From: Asterias amurensis
Lineage: Eukaryota; Echinodermata; Asteroidea; Forcipulatida; Asteriidae
Direction of reading: 5' to 3'
DNA length: 64,000 nt
Assembly (NCBI RefSeq): GCF_032118995.1
Contig: NC_092649.1
Span: 14,332,191-14,396,190, forward strand
Part shown: positions 1-25,100 of the stretch, one piece after another
How the letters are laid out: the number at the start of each line of letters is the position of its first letter
How positions within the stretch are numbered: position 1 is the first letter of the stretch
Program-made: the position numbers and the translations under genes
Notes under the pieces: generated by a model
The model's input: only the letters and a program-made list of their open reading frames with translations
Database searches by the model: none
Told to the model about the DNA's origin: nothing

Positions 1-174
1 GCTCAGAGTCTATATTAACAAAGAGGAATCAATGCCTCGTGACAGGAATTGTTAAATTTGTTAAATTCCTTTCCTGATTTTCTTTGGAAGTGGGTTTCTT
101 ATGAATACTTGTTTGGAATGTACTCAAAATAATGCCACGTTTTCAAATGTTTCATAATTATTCTAAATCCACAG

Positions 175-12000
<11,826 letters not shown>

Positions 12001-12370
12001 AAGCTGCTGTGCATAGTGGGAGCCAGTCTAGCCACAGACTCTGCATGAGCTATCATGTCAAAACAGTTCACCATTGAAGGATTTCACTGTGCAGACTTAT
12101 TATGACCTGTCATGATGTAGCTATTCCAATCTGGGCATGATTCCCACTTGGGCGGTTTTGTTATGTTTGTAAATACTGTTCTTGTTTTAGTAGTTTCATC
12201 ATGTAAAATATTTAATTGTAGTTTGTATTTTGTGACGAGCATTTTTCTGCGGAATCAAAACAGAAATTATCGTTTGTGTTGTTTTGTCTTACTTCAGTTG
12301 TGGGGATGGTACATCATTAGTAAGAAGGTTCTTCCAAAGTTATAAATAAACTTTATTTTTACAAAGGGTA
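12001..12370 (+). other. SMC1A: SMC1A 3' UTR
   Basis: Untranslated sequence after TAA with AATAAA at 12345-12350. The cleavage point a few tens of bases later is an estimate. Confidence 0.7.
12345..12350 (+). terminator. poly(A) signal AATAAA, SMC1A
   Basis: Canonical hexamer 345 bases after the stop codon, followed by a T-rich stretch. Confidence 0.65.
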
Positions 12371-12426
12371 CTACAATTTTTCGACTGTCAATATAAATTT
12401 AGTACTACTTCAGGTCTTGTGAGCTA

Positions 12427-12560
12427 GGCTCAATTTCAGAAAAGGCTGTAAGCACCAAAAAAAAACTTTAAGCACAGAAATGTATTGCTTAACAGAAACT
12501 GGTTACCAGCCAAAAGTACATTAAGTTTCCATTGATGTTGTGACTGGTGCTCCACTCAGT
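12427..12560. repeat. Dispersed repeat family E, copy
   Basis: GGCTCAATTTCAG, GGCTGTAAGCACC and CTGGTTACCAGCC words shared with 2071-2267. Confidence 0.55.
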
Positions 12561-14464
12561 ATGAAATTTTGCCCAGATGAGTTCCGTCACTCTCCTGCTG
12601 TCAATGAAGTCTCCTTGATAGTTTGTGAAATATACCTTTGCTCCTGGGGTCACTTTGATCTCGTCAATCAAACTGTTTGTAGGGTCAAATCGTATGTTCC
12701 TTTGACAATATTTCAGGGGAAAAGATTTCTTCTTTGCGGGCTCTTTCTATATTCAGAAATGTTGCGAGAAACACTTCAAAAAAATTGTTTCTTCAAATAA
12801 CTGATTCTGTTTTCAGTGTGGGCGTAATGCTGGTAGATTTATTGATCTACCACATTAAACAAAATTCTTCCACAATTGGCCCGGGGGAATAACCTTTGAG
12901 AAAAAGTACTTATGGCACTTGTCCAACCTTTTTTTTTTACAGGAAAGAAAGAAAAGAAAAGGAAAGAGAAAGGAATCAAATTTAATTTGTGAGTCTAAAA
13001 AATTATCCTGTGGTCTCTCAGCTTGACATGTTGGCAACTGAAAACAGATTGTCCCTGTCAGTTAGGATATTGGTATTTATAAATTGTAGTCAATGGTCGC
13101 AGAATGTTCTGGAGTATCTCATAGAGAAGAATAGTCTACTTTATCTTAAAGTTGAATGGCCCAATTCGTTTTTGAAAAATACTTTATAAAATTTGTCACG
13201 GAATGTCTTTATCGGATGAATTTTGAAAAAATGTCATATTAATTTGGGCTTCGTCAAAATATTAATACAATATGATATCAAAAAAGTAAAACAAAATAAG
13301 GTAATTTTTTCCTTGATAATTATTGTCTCAAGGAATTTATGTATGATTGTCCGAAATGAAAACAATTGGGGAACCCGAATACATGCCTTATGCACCACTT
13401 AAGATTAAGGCACTCGCTCAGTCGCCCACAGGCGAGCTTGTCATTAGTATAATTCTGTTCGCTTCTAATATTTTGAGATAACTGGGTTATCCCTTGTTGT
13501 AATGAGAAAATACAATTACATTGCCAACCATAAGGTGAATCATAAATGCGAATCAATAGTCAATGGCCTGTCCTGACGTTTCAACCCTAGCAGAGTCTTT
13601 CTCAAAGACTAATAATAATGTGTAATAATGTGTACCATATTCTGAGAAGCGCCTTAAACCGAGACAAGTTCACTACATGAAATTATTGACCCTGGTTTGG
13701 TTACATACTGCATACTGCATACTCTCCAATTCACTCACCATTGTGCACAGAACGTATGCTGGAAATATTCACATTTCCTTCTAGCATCACTGTTGGTTTT
13801 GGTTTAATAGAATTCTTGCATTCAGCTCAGCTCCTCTGAATTTGGAAAACAGCGGGAGAAGTTTCAGATCAGGAATGTCACCTCCCGTTCCTTGGGTCTC
13901 ATCACATCAGTTTCTTTATCCAATGACAACAAAAAGAGACTCAAATATGGACGTTAAAGTTCACAAGTTTGTCAACCACAACTGTGAGCAATTTCTCTTC
14001 GTTTTTCGGCTGTGGTTTTTTCGAGGGTGACACTACCCTAGATCATAGTAGGGTGCTTTCTGTCATTGAGGAAGTCGTACAATGAACATGCACGAACCCC
14101 CTGAGGTAATTTGTGGAGATGATCACGGGATGCCCCTTCTGGGGCCAGACAAACAAATGCTTGAATCTTTCACGTTTTTCTACTGTTATTCCTGCTATTA
14201 AAGTCATACAGAAGTAGAAGAAAAAAATATTGACGACTGTTTATTTTTACCACAAATTAATGGTTGCTTTTACATTTCTGGTTTTCAATCATCCATTTAA
14301 ACAAGCATGAAACCATCCTCTGAAGATTTTGCAATCTTGATTTGAAAAGATTGTAACATGTGATCTTTGCTTCTAACCTGCAATAAGTGAGCAAATGGGA
14401 AAATACATCCACTTATGCAGTGTCATGGAAATTCATGTTCAATGAAACATAAAATCAAGTTACG
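12561..14464. other. Intergenic, no gene seen
   Basis: AT-rich. No open frame with family resemblance or splice logic. The stretch near 13570-13610 looks like a degraded transposon edge (GACGTTTCAACCC with nearby AGTCTTTCTC). Confidence 0.4.
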
Positions 14465-14831
14465 TTAAAGGTAGTGGACACTATTCGTAATTACTCAAAA
14501 TAATTATTAGCACAAAACGTTACTTGGTAACGAGTAATGGGGAGAGGTTGATAGTAAAAACATTGTGAGAAACGACTCCCTCTGAAGTGAAGTAGTTTTC
14601 GAGAACGAAGTAATTTTCACCTCAGATGTAGAGTTTGAGGTCTCGAAATCAAGCATCCGAAAGCGCACAACTTAGTGTGACAAGGGTGTTTTTTCTTTCA
14701 TTGTTATCTCGCAACATCGATGACCGATTGAGCTCAAATTTTAACAGGTTTGTTATTTTATGCATACGTTGAGATATACCAAGTGAGAAGACTGGTCTCT
14801 TACAATTACCAATTGTGTTCACTGTCTTTAA
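14465..14831 (+). mobile_element. MITE family A
   Basis: TTAA at both edges; TIRs AAAGGTAGTGGACACTATT and GTGTTCACTGTCTTT; inner inverted GAGACCTCA-like pair. Confidence 0.8.
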
Positions 14832-15970
14832 ATTTAAAACATGTTGACTTTGTTCAAACTTTTACATAGAAATGCGTTCAAATATACTTGAATATTTCTT
14901 GGGAGATTGTAAACTTGTTAATTTTCATTGCATGGAACTGGTTAAATTAGTAAATTTTCTCTGCTGCCATTACCCCTTTATTCTACAGAAAAGGCCTACT
15001 TGTTTATGAAGTGAAGATTTTTGTTCACTTGTTAGTTATTCATTTGTAAGGTACCACATCTGTGGAGAAATACTACCGCCTAAAATATTATAATTATAAA
15101 ATATTGTGCTTGAAGTCTTTCTTATTCAAGTATCCCAACCAAGAAGTATACATATTATGTGTATGTAACAAATCGTTATGAATAATAACCATTATTTGCA
15201 TTATTTATTAAATGAATTTTACAGATATAATTGTTAAAAAAGAGAGTAAAAAAGGGACTTGAACAAAAACAACTCTGCAAACCAATGATGCACCATCCTT
15301 TAAATTGATAAGCTCTATAATTAACAAGTTTTCTAATTGATGCATTTGCCATGTAGTATTACTTAGCAATGTTTCTGTTTCCACATCTACAACTCTACTA
15401 CAAGTTGCTAGAATGTAGGACTATATGTATTACAAACAGATTTTCAATTAAACTTGTTTTTCCAAAATGTTGGATATTAGCAGAAAAAAACATGGCCTTT
15501 TTCATAAAATAATCTTAAAGAAATAAGATATACCTTTGGAAACTACTCAAAAAATGAATGCCCTACAAACTTCTAACAAACACTGCATCTGTTGAATGCA
15601 TATCATTTTGAGAGACAACTCCCTTCGAAAGAATGTGGTTTTGGAGAGAGGGATTCAAAAATGTGTCAATCCGAGCAAGAACTTTTGTTAACTAGTTTTC
15701 ACATTTAATATTTCATGTTTATTGTTTAAATGTTTTGTGTTAAAAGGAAGCTATTATTAAAACATTTTTAAAAATACAAGGATTGTGTTTGTGTCTTTTG
15801 ATGGTTGCCAATAAAAAGGGGGGGGGGAAGGGCAGCCATAGGGGTTAATTCGAGCTGGCGCTAGCTCTCACTGATTCTGCAGAAACCTGAAAATGACCGG
15901 AAAATAAACCAATCTCTCCAGATTTTGATCTCCATGATTATGGAAACTTATTCCCTGTTCTGCTATTTTC
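14832..15970. other. Intergenic, no gene seen
   Basis: AT-rich sequence with no supportable feature beyond a G-run at 15821-15829. Confidence 0.4.
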
Positions 15971-16008
15971 TACGAAGGCCCATTAGTGCCAGCAAAAAAT
16001 AAAATTCA

Positions 16009-16278
16009 AATCCGTTATTACGGATTCGCAATCCGTTAGTACGGATTATTAATCCGTTATAACGGATTCGCAATCCGTTATTACGGATTAGTAATCCGTT
16101 ATTACGGATTAGTAATCCGTTATTACGGATTAGAAATCCGTTATTACGGATTAGTAATCCGTTATTACGGATTAGTAATCCGTTATTACGGATTAGAAAT
16201 CCGTTATTACGGATTAGTAATCCGTTATTATGGATTAGTAATCTGTTATTACGGATTCACAATCCGTTATTACGGATT
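16009..16278 (+). repeat. Tandem array, 13 units of AATCCGTTATTACGGATT
   Basis: Units of 18 bases (7-base arms AATCCGT / ACGGATT around TATT) separated by 3-base linkers such as AGT, AGA or CGC; period 21. Confidence 0.92.
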
Positions 16279-17047
16279 TCCTCGAGGATCCCCCTAGGGT
16301 GCTATGTGCTGTTTACTCAGCCTAGAGTGCAGTGGTTTGATTGATGGGAGCTATCGACTGGCGTCCGCCATTTTGTGGAGTCAAAGATTTGACACCACCA
16401 AAAAATGACGAACAGTTTTACTTCACGTAGTATAGAGAAAATCACACAAATGACATTGTGTGCGGTCATTACATTACACTTTAAAAACATCTTTCCAACC
16501 ATTCAAATTTACTTCATAACATTCGCCAAATCCAGGGCAATGTGTACTGTTTTTAGGGACCGATTTCTGCAACGTTACATGTTAAATGTTAAATGTTCAA
16601 TAACAAATAATAATAAAACAACTGTTCATGTTTCCATCATGGTTTATTGGACTTGAAATCATAGTTTTTCTGTTAAGCAAATAACGAGCGTTTTCGGAAA
16701 TTTGAAGGGTATCATGGAAACATGTAGATATATCATGACAAAAAATGCTTCACGGTGGAGACTCGACTTGATGTATTTCATTAAAAATACTCAGATATAA
16801 TCAATGTCAATTTTGCCAACCAAGTGATGTTAGTTTGATTTTTATCCTTTTAATTATTTCACTCTGATGGGGACTTAGAAAGTCATTGGGTCACCCAGAA
16901 GTAATGGAACTACAACTGCCTGCTAATCATTGTTCTTATGACAGTTATATAAACGAAGACCTTCTCTGGAGCATCTTCCTTACACTTAACTCCGTCGGGA
17001 TCTAAGATTCCTAAAAAGACGGCGGACAGTTCCCTGTCCAAATTGCG

Positions 17048-17269
17048 AATCCGTAATAACGGATTATAACGAATCCGTAATAACGGATTACTAATACGTA
17101 ATAACGGATTGCGATGATCCGTAATAGTGGATTTCAAATCCGTAATAACGGATTGCTAATCCGTAATAACGGATTGCTAATCCGTAATAACGGATAATAA
17201 CGGATTGCTAATCCGTAATAACGGATTGCGAATCCGTAATAACGGATTGCGAATCCGTAATAACGGATT
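17048..17269 (-). repeat. Tandem array, about 10 units of AATCCGTAATAACGGATT
   Basis: Same unit in opposite orientation (spacer AATA instead of TATT), linkers GCT or GCG, less regular than the left array. Confidence 0.92.
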
Positions 17270-17307
17270 TGAAATTTATATTTTACTGGCGCTAATGGGC
17301 TTCCGTA

Positions 17308-19099
17308 ATTTTCTACATCCCCTTATTGTACAAAAACCTCCCTGATTGCAAGACGCAAATGTAGCTGCGTTGAATTTAATCCATGGTAGGGCCTATAAGA
17401 ACAGTCTATGAACCACCAGTCAGAGCTATAGCCCGGGTTGGAAAGTGGGGAAATGTATTTGTATTTTCAATTACCATTTGTTGGCATTCCAACCACCAGG
17501 ATATAAACTTGTTTTTCTTGTATGGTTTATTATGGCATTGGCAAGCTCCCCAAAATATGTTTTTTACTCTGATGTTTGGAATAGCGTTTGACCTCTTGTA
17601 ATTTGTTTCCGACTACACATAAAACGATACCGAAAGATATTACTTAGCAGGTTCCTAGAATCCGATTTAAGGAGCATAACTACAAAGTTAACTTGTTGGC
17701 TCTGAAAACAGATGGTGTGGTCTGGACATTTCAGACACATACCCTGCTCGTCTTCAGGGGGTTCAATAAGTATATATAGCTGCTTCTTATTTTCCACATA
17801 TTGAATTAATGTTTAAGTAAGTTGATGGAGGAAAGTTTGATTTTTGGTTGTTGGTGACTATATCCTTTTTCAAACAAAAACTTTCCAAAGCTCTGAACAC
17901 TTAATCAGTCCCACCCCCCTTCCCCACCCCATATGAAGACTATGGAGCGCCGCAGATGCCCCCCCCCCACGCCCCCTGATGTCGTCAGCTGATGCCCTCC
18001 ACCATAACAAAAAAAACAGAGGAACCTTCGTTCACGAATGGTATTGAGGAACTTATGGAGTTTATGTTTATGTATAAGGAGGAAATCAAAAATTGTGTAA
18101 TAAAATCGCTGAGAAACAAGCGGAAGAACGCAACCCTGTACCAATCTTTCAGCATTGCATGGGGTCACATAAATTCTCCGTGAACGTTTAATGTAACCGC
18201 AACTTCAAGGCCTTGGGCTAAACCATAAGTTGTAGAGGGAGATTAGCCAGTAAGTCCAAAATCGCATTCAGTTAAATTTGTTATTTTTGAATCATCTTAT
18301 GATCAAAAATACACCATTTCGATGAAAGATAAGATTAATATTCTCCCTCCATGATTAAACCACCTTGGATTATACATGTATGCGATGCAAGAGCAACAAT
18401 TTCATTCTGGCTGAAGGACCCGTCCCGCAAACAACGCCCCTGGAATGTTTATTGATCCAAGGACCTCTCATCACAAAAAGGCCAGTGGAGTAAAACAAAC
18501 TCCCTAAACACAAGTGTGTAATCACATGGAGTGGTGTATACCTTTGCTCGACAGTTTTAAGACCGTGGCTTCGTCAGGAAGGACCTATGTAATTGTGCTT
18601 GCAAGCGGGGTATCTATTCTCCAAGGAACTAGTTTGCAGGTGTTGAGTGCACATTTCAGTCGCACATTTGATTTCTGCTAAGGTCCTGACATCTTTGTTG
18701 AGTAAGTAAAGTTGTGTGTGTGTGGTTACTATTTATTTTAAGTCGAATGAGACAAGTAACACTTCTGTGTTTGTTGTTGTTTAAATTTCACTCAGTGTCT
18801 CCCTTGTCTCTCTTTTGATTTTATACTTCTCCAGCTCCACCAGCTTGGTCGAACTAGCTGTTCTCGATACTTGGTTTCCAATCTATTTCCTTTCCATTGC
18901 TGCAATTCTGCTGCCAAATCCATACAACTTTGCTCTATGACAGAAACTGCTGAATGGTAGCCATATTTCGGCATCTTTTATGGTTCCTTTTTTATAGACT
19001 TGTTGGAGTTTTTTAGTGTACTGTGTTTATTCATCAAACTTCTCTGGATTTTTAATTATTTGATTTGGATTTTACTCCAGTCAGGAATTAAAAATCATC
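17308..19099. other. Upstream region of fibulin-1
   Basis: Should contain the fibulin-1 promoter and any non-coding 5' exon. I could not place a TATA box or initiator with confidence. C-run at 17959-17968. No other gene seen. Confidence 0.4.
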
Positions 19100-19151
19100 A
19101 TGTGGAAAGAAGTTATCTTGACGTTTGCGATATCGATGGCAACAGCAAATG
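19100..19151 (+). CDS. FBLN1: Fibulin-1 exon 1, signal peptide
   Basis: Encodes MWKEVILTFAISMATAN plus one base: short charged head, hydrophobic core and small residues before the likely cleavage site. An in-frame TGA lies about 30 bases upstream. Donor GTGAGT, phase 1. No clear core promoter was identified upstream. Confidence 0.8.
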
Positions 19152-22100
19152 GTGAGTGTTTTGTAACAAAATTGATAACATTTTGTCAATATAATGTGTT
19201 GGCATTTAAAGGCAGTGGACACTAATGGTAATTACTAAAAATAATTATTAGCATAAACCTTACTTGTTAACGAGTAACAGGGATTGGTTGATAGTATAAA
19301 ACATTGTGAGAAACGGCTCCCTCTGAAGTGACAAAGTTTTCGAGAAAGAAGTAATTTTCCACGAAGATGATTTCGAGACCTCAGATTTAGAATTTGAGGT
19401 CTCGAAATCAAGCATCTGAAAGCACACAACTTCATGTGACAATGGTCAGTTTTATCTTTCATAGTTATCTTGCAACTTTGACCACCAATTGAGTTCAAAT
19501 TTTCACAGGTTTGTTATTTTATACATATGTTGAGATACACCAAATGAGAATACTGGCCTTTGACAATTACCGAAGGTGTCCACAGTGTGCCTTTAAGCAT
19601 GCTTTAAGCAAATGATTGTCATTGCAGAATGATGTGAAATGGTAAGCCAAAAGACAAGTCAATGTTACCTACCAAACCATGACAGAGATTGATTTACATC
19701 ATATTATTATTGAGTGGTATTTCTCTTTCTACAACTTGAGTCATTCCATGGAGCAATAATGGTCATTCATTTACTCAGGGTGCTAAATATGGTTGGAACT
19801 TTACTAAAAGTTAGTTGCGACAACGTAACCCTCCTCCCGACGGCCACAAGGAAGGAAGGTTACGTTATCGCAACTTGTTAAAAGTTTGCTTTATAAATAC
19901 AATATATAATAGGTGTAGCTTAATTGCGATAAAGAAACCCTCCTCCATTTTGAACACGCCTTCATGTAGTTATAGGATTTGGGCAAAATTGCATAACTTT
20001 CTGTCTCTGGTATCTAAGGGGTGTTGGATGTATAGGAAACAACAACATTTATTGAATTGACTGAACCAGAGAACCTCCATTTTGAATGAGTAATTGAAAG
20101 ATAGGCTGAAAAGCATTCCTTCATGATTCAATTCAAAAACAGCAGTACAAATCCTGTAGATGCTGTTTGGCTTGAGGCATGATTGCATAACATTCTGTCT
20201 CTGGTGGTACCAGGCTGGTTCTGGGTGTTTAATGACTCCCACATGTACCTATAACTAATTGGATTTCATTACCACCCCCTGGATGTTGGTATGACACATG
20301 GCAAACACCTGTTGTTTAAAGTAAACTTCGCCTGATACTCCAAAGTAAACATTGCATCAAATTTAAAGAAGTAATGTCTTGAAAATCATGATGGTTTTCA
20401 TGGTGGAAAGATTGCACTGGACATAATATTGGTAATTACTCAAAATAAATGTTAGGGTGAGAGCTGTTGATAGTATAAAACCTTGTGAGAAACGGCTCCC
20501 TCTGAGGTCATAGGCAGTTTTTGAGAAAGGGTAATTTCTCACTCAAATGTTACAAAGACTTCTGCTGGCCTGAGCCATTTTAAGGCATCTGAAAGCACAC
20601 AAATTTCTTCAACAAGGGTGTTTTTCTTTCATTATTCTCTTGAAACTTCGATGTCCAAAAAAGTTTCACAGATTTGTTAACTTATGCATATGTTGGGTTA
20701 CACTAAGTGAGAACACTGGTCTTTGACAATGACCGAAGGTGTCTACAGTGGCACATTATTGCCTTTGGATTTGGTTCTTTGGGCTATAAAAGCATTTGTC
20801 ATATGTAATGAATATGGTTGGAAAGATCTTCTAGAGTAGGATGTATTGATTCACATAAAATATATCCCTTGAATTGTGTTAAATTTCACAACAAAATACT
20901 GTCATCTTTTGTAGGACAAAATGTTCAACTCTGCCATTATAATTTTGTATTGAAGTTAAAAATTTGTTGTTCAACCTCCAGAAGTATTTTTATCCATTCA
21001 CAAACTATGATCATCGGCTTACATTTATGAAAGTTAATTGAAAATGAATCTAAGGAAGGTGCCAGAGTACTGCAGTAGTACAACATTACAAACCAATTTA
21101 CCAGTCAAAGAAAACAACTCTTAATAGTTACCTCTGTTCTGATATTTTTCAAATAATTAATGAGTGTATTTCGCTGGAGACTAAAGCAGGAACTCCATTC
21201 TTCGCCAGCTGTGAAATCGGGTCATAAAACCCAAGTTCATTTTTGTTGATGATTGCTTTTCTCCCTGGACAGAAGGCCCTTGGTGAACTGTGGGGGTTGG
21301 AAGTGCCTGGCATACCGTACCACAAGTTAATCAAATCATGGTGCAATCAGTGAATTGGACCATAGACACCAATTACTAGCTATGTTAGGGCATCAAAGGA
21401 AAGTTTATCTTTATTATAACCATGGAGGAATAAGATTCTCCATGTTATAACCAACCACAAGCAAACATTATCTGATCTGAAGAAGGGGGGCTTTAAAGAC
21501 ACTGGACACGATTGGTATATGTCAAAGACCAATCTTCTCAATTGGTGTGCTTTCAGATACTTGATTTCGGGACTAAATTCTAATTCTGAGGCCTCAAAAT
21601 CAAATTCGCAGCAAATTACTTCTTTCTCGAAAACTATGTTACTTCAGAGGGAGCCGTTTCCCACAATATTTTATACTATCAACCTCTCCCCATTACTTGT
21701 TACCAAGTAAGGTTTTATGCCAATAATTAATTTGGGTAATCACCAATAGTGTCCACTGCCTTTTAAAGGAACAAGTTGCCTTGGATCGGTCGAGTTGGTC
21801 TTTGAAAAGCGTTTGTAACCGTTTTTTATAAAATGCATATGGGTAGAAAGATGTTGTAAAAGTAGAATACAATGATCCACACAAACATGCCTCGAAATTG
21901 CGTGGTTTTCCTTTTACCTCGTCGACTAACACGTCGGCCATTTATGGGGGTCAAAATTTTGACTCCCATAAATGGCCGACCATGTTAGTTCGCACAGTAG
22001 AAGGAAAACCACGCAATTTTGAGGCAAACTTGTGTGGATCATTGTATTCTACTTTTAAAACATCTTTTCAACCATATGCATTTTATAAAAAACGGTTACA

Positions 22101-25100
22101 AACGCTTTTGTTTTGACCAACTCGTCCGATCCAAGGCAATGTGTTCCTTTAAGCCACTTGGAGCATATAAATGTTTTGTTTTGTTTTGTTTTACTCACAT
22201 AAACCAATGTGTGTTAGCACCCCCCCCCCCCCCCCCCGAGTTCTGTGAAAACAAATAACAGGCATATTACTCAGGTGGGATTCAAACCCATAACCTTTGC
22301 AATTCTAGAGCAGTGTCATACCATGGTGGAGGAAGGAATACCAACTACATTTAATACCAATAAGACTGCTCGGTAGTTAGAGGCAGTTTGAATCCTAAAT
22401 GTTTTAGCAGCGGGTACTACTGCAACGTAATAGATGTTAAATTTGCATCGGGTTTAGAGCAGTCAATATAGCACTTTTTACACACCTAAAAGTGAAGGAA
22501 AAATTTTAAGACAAAATTCTTTAAAGATTTTCATGTGGAGACGACAAGTGCTTGACTAAATGTAGACACTGCAAAAATTGAGAAAATAGCATCTGAAGAC
22601 CCTAATATTCACCCTTCCTTCATGCGTAAGAAAAAAGATTGCTTCTTCATTTCGTTTCATTTTATTTTTTCAGATAAGTAGGAAAGAATGCTTAATTAAT
22701 ATATGCATCACTGGGGTCTGAGTGTCGGTTGTTGTTTGGTTTTTAAATCCAAAATCTTGATTAACTTCTTTTTGACTCAACCTGTATATTAGAAAGAAGG
22801 CAAATATAGTTTTATCCAAACCCTACTTAATATAGTTTTAGTTTAAAGTTTTAAAACTCTTCATTTCCTTTTTGTTTGCTAGCTATACTGATGCATCAGT
22901 ACATCACTCGATGCTGTGATGAAGGGGCAGCCTACCTTAATGATAGCAACAATAACTGCTCCAGTGTTGCTGCAGGCTCAAGTGAAACTATGAGTAGACT
23001 GCAAGATGAGGAAGATCGTAAAGATTGCCGCACCTCCATGCAATCCTGCTGCCAGAAGAGAATTTGCAATGATGGGATTCAGCACAGGAGCAATGTAGGA
23101 AGCTGCGATCGCATGAAAGAAAACACATGTTCTGGTTCTCCTAAAAAGGTACATTTTCTTTTCTTTTCTCCAATAAATAAATAAAGTAGTTAAGATGTTT
23201 GGCGTGTTAGAAGTCGCTACTTCTTTGGCTTAATCAGAGGGCCCATTTTCATTAAGCCTGTAAAGAAAAAACTTGCCGAGCGCAGATTATCACTGGGACT
23301 GATATCCCAGTCATTTCTTGCTTCAACACAGATATTTGCTAAGCAGAATTTTCTGCTTAACAGTTTTATGAAATTGGGCCTGCCTGGTCAATATGCGTTG
23401 AATTATACAGGGAGAGGTGAAGCACTTTATGTAATCCACCATATACACAAGCTGACTAACCTTTAGAAGTTCGATAGACCATCTGGGTCTTGAGAAAATA
23501 GTGGCAAAAAAAGTTACACATTTTACATGATATTGATAAATACAAAAAATTAATAAAATGCTCACTGAGCGATAAACTCCAAGTTTATTTATATAGTATA
23601 ACTTTCATTGTTCAACATATTTATTCAAATAATATTCCCAGGTTATCGACTGTTCTTTACTCGAAGTTAAACATCTTTATCGACACCAAAGTTTATTTGT
23701 ATAGTATAACTTTCATTGTTCAACATATTTATTCAACTAATATTTCCAGGATATCGAATGTCATAATCTAGGTAAAGAATGTGTGTTGATGCCAATGCTT
23801 TTATTAAGTATAAACATTTTTCATCGTATTAAAAGTTGAATTCCAATTTCCGGTTATTGTGCAAAATATTATAAATACTCTCAGTTATTGACTTATTCTC
23901 TTTCGAAAAAAAGGGGGCGGGGTAAGACGTTGTTTCGGATTTGAACAGTGTCCTTGCTGTTAAAGATAAATTATATTTTTGAATGTGATAAGTGTGTAAC
24001 AGTGGGTGCGTTCGATTAGCTTCACTGGATCGACCCCGGTCTGACCCCGGTACGTTCGAATAGCTAATTTGACGCCAATGCAGGGGCTCACCCGGGTCAG
24101 CCACTTGGGGGCTGACCCGAGGTGCATGACGTCACCACGAGAGGGCGAGTGTGATCGTTCGTTTAGCTCTTGTCAGGGTCTCACCCGAGTGAGCACGCGG
24201 GGTCGACCCAGGGAAGCTTATCGAATGTATTGTTCAGAGGAAACTATTTATTTCGTAGCTTCAAATAAAAAGTTGTTTAATTGTCTTATGATAGTAGTTG
24301 AGTGAATTTTATGATCAATATACTGAGTGTAAATTATCATTACAATAATTATTCTTCATTGCGAAAACCGGGTGTTAAATTTGACACCACTAGCGATGTT
24401 ATGTAGATTCCAAAGAATAAATCAAATTAACGCAAAAAAAAACGAAAAAAAGAAAAAGAAAAACAACTCCAAACGAGAAACTAGCTTTATTTTTTTATTT
24501 TTAAATATGACATTTCAGACAGAAATGTTTCAAGGGATTTTTTTCTGTACGTTATCATTAGACTGTGTAAATTGTATTTAAATCTGTGATCTTAAATGAT
24601 TTGTTTTCTTACCAATTCTGTAATGCTTCTTTAACGGGGTTTAAATTAATCCAGCATTTGTGTTTCTTTGAATTAAAAGGCAGTGGACACTATGGTAATT
24701 ACTCAAAATAATTACAAGCATAAAACCTTACTTGGTAACGAGTAATGGGGAGCTGTTCGTAGTTTAAAATATATTGTGAGAAACAGCTCCCTCTGAAGTA
24801 ACTTAGTTTTCGAGAAAGAAGTAATTTTCCACAAATTTGATTTCAAGACCTCAGAATTAGATTTTGACGTCTCAAAATCAAGCAACTGAAAGCACACAAC
24901 TTCGTGTGACAATGGTTATTTTCTTTCAGTACATCGCAACTTCAACGACCAATTGAGCTCAAATTTTCACAGGTTTGTTATTTTATGCATATGTTGAGAT
25001 ACACTGAGTGAGAAGACTGGTCTTTGACATTTACCAATAGTGTCCAGTGTCTTTAAGCCATTGGCTGCTATTTGAAAACCTGAACACTAAACAGAACACT

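Larger units (their letters stand above)
15971..17307. mobile_element. Non-autonomous DNA transposon with subterminal palindrome arrays
   Basis: Imperfect TIRs of about 45 bases: TACGAAGGCCCATTAGTGCC at the left, and at the right the complement of TACGGAAGCCCATTAGCGCC. A TA sits at each edge. Just inside are two opposed arrays (16009-16278 and 17048-17269) of an 18-base inverted repeat. The centre has a worn piece of MITE B (about 16347-16545) and no coding sequence. Superfamily unknown; TA edges would suit Tc1/mariner-like elements. Confidence 0.7.

Noticed and set aside
16009..16278. CRISPR-like regular array
   Set aside because: Linkers are only 3 bases, with no spacers, and the sequence is eukaryotic. 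It is a tandem palindrome array inside a transposon-like element.
17905..18183. Overlapping open frames on both strands near the C-run
   Set aside because: Low complexity, no splice or homology support.
18792..18974. Minus-strand frame of 60 codons upstream of fibulin-1
   Set aside because: Short, no family resemblance, lies in the presumed promoter or 5' UTR region.
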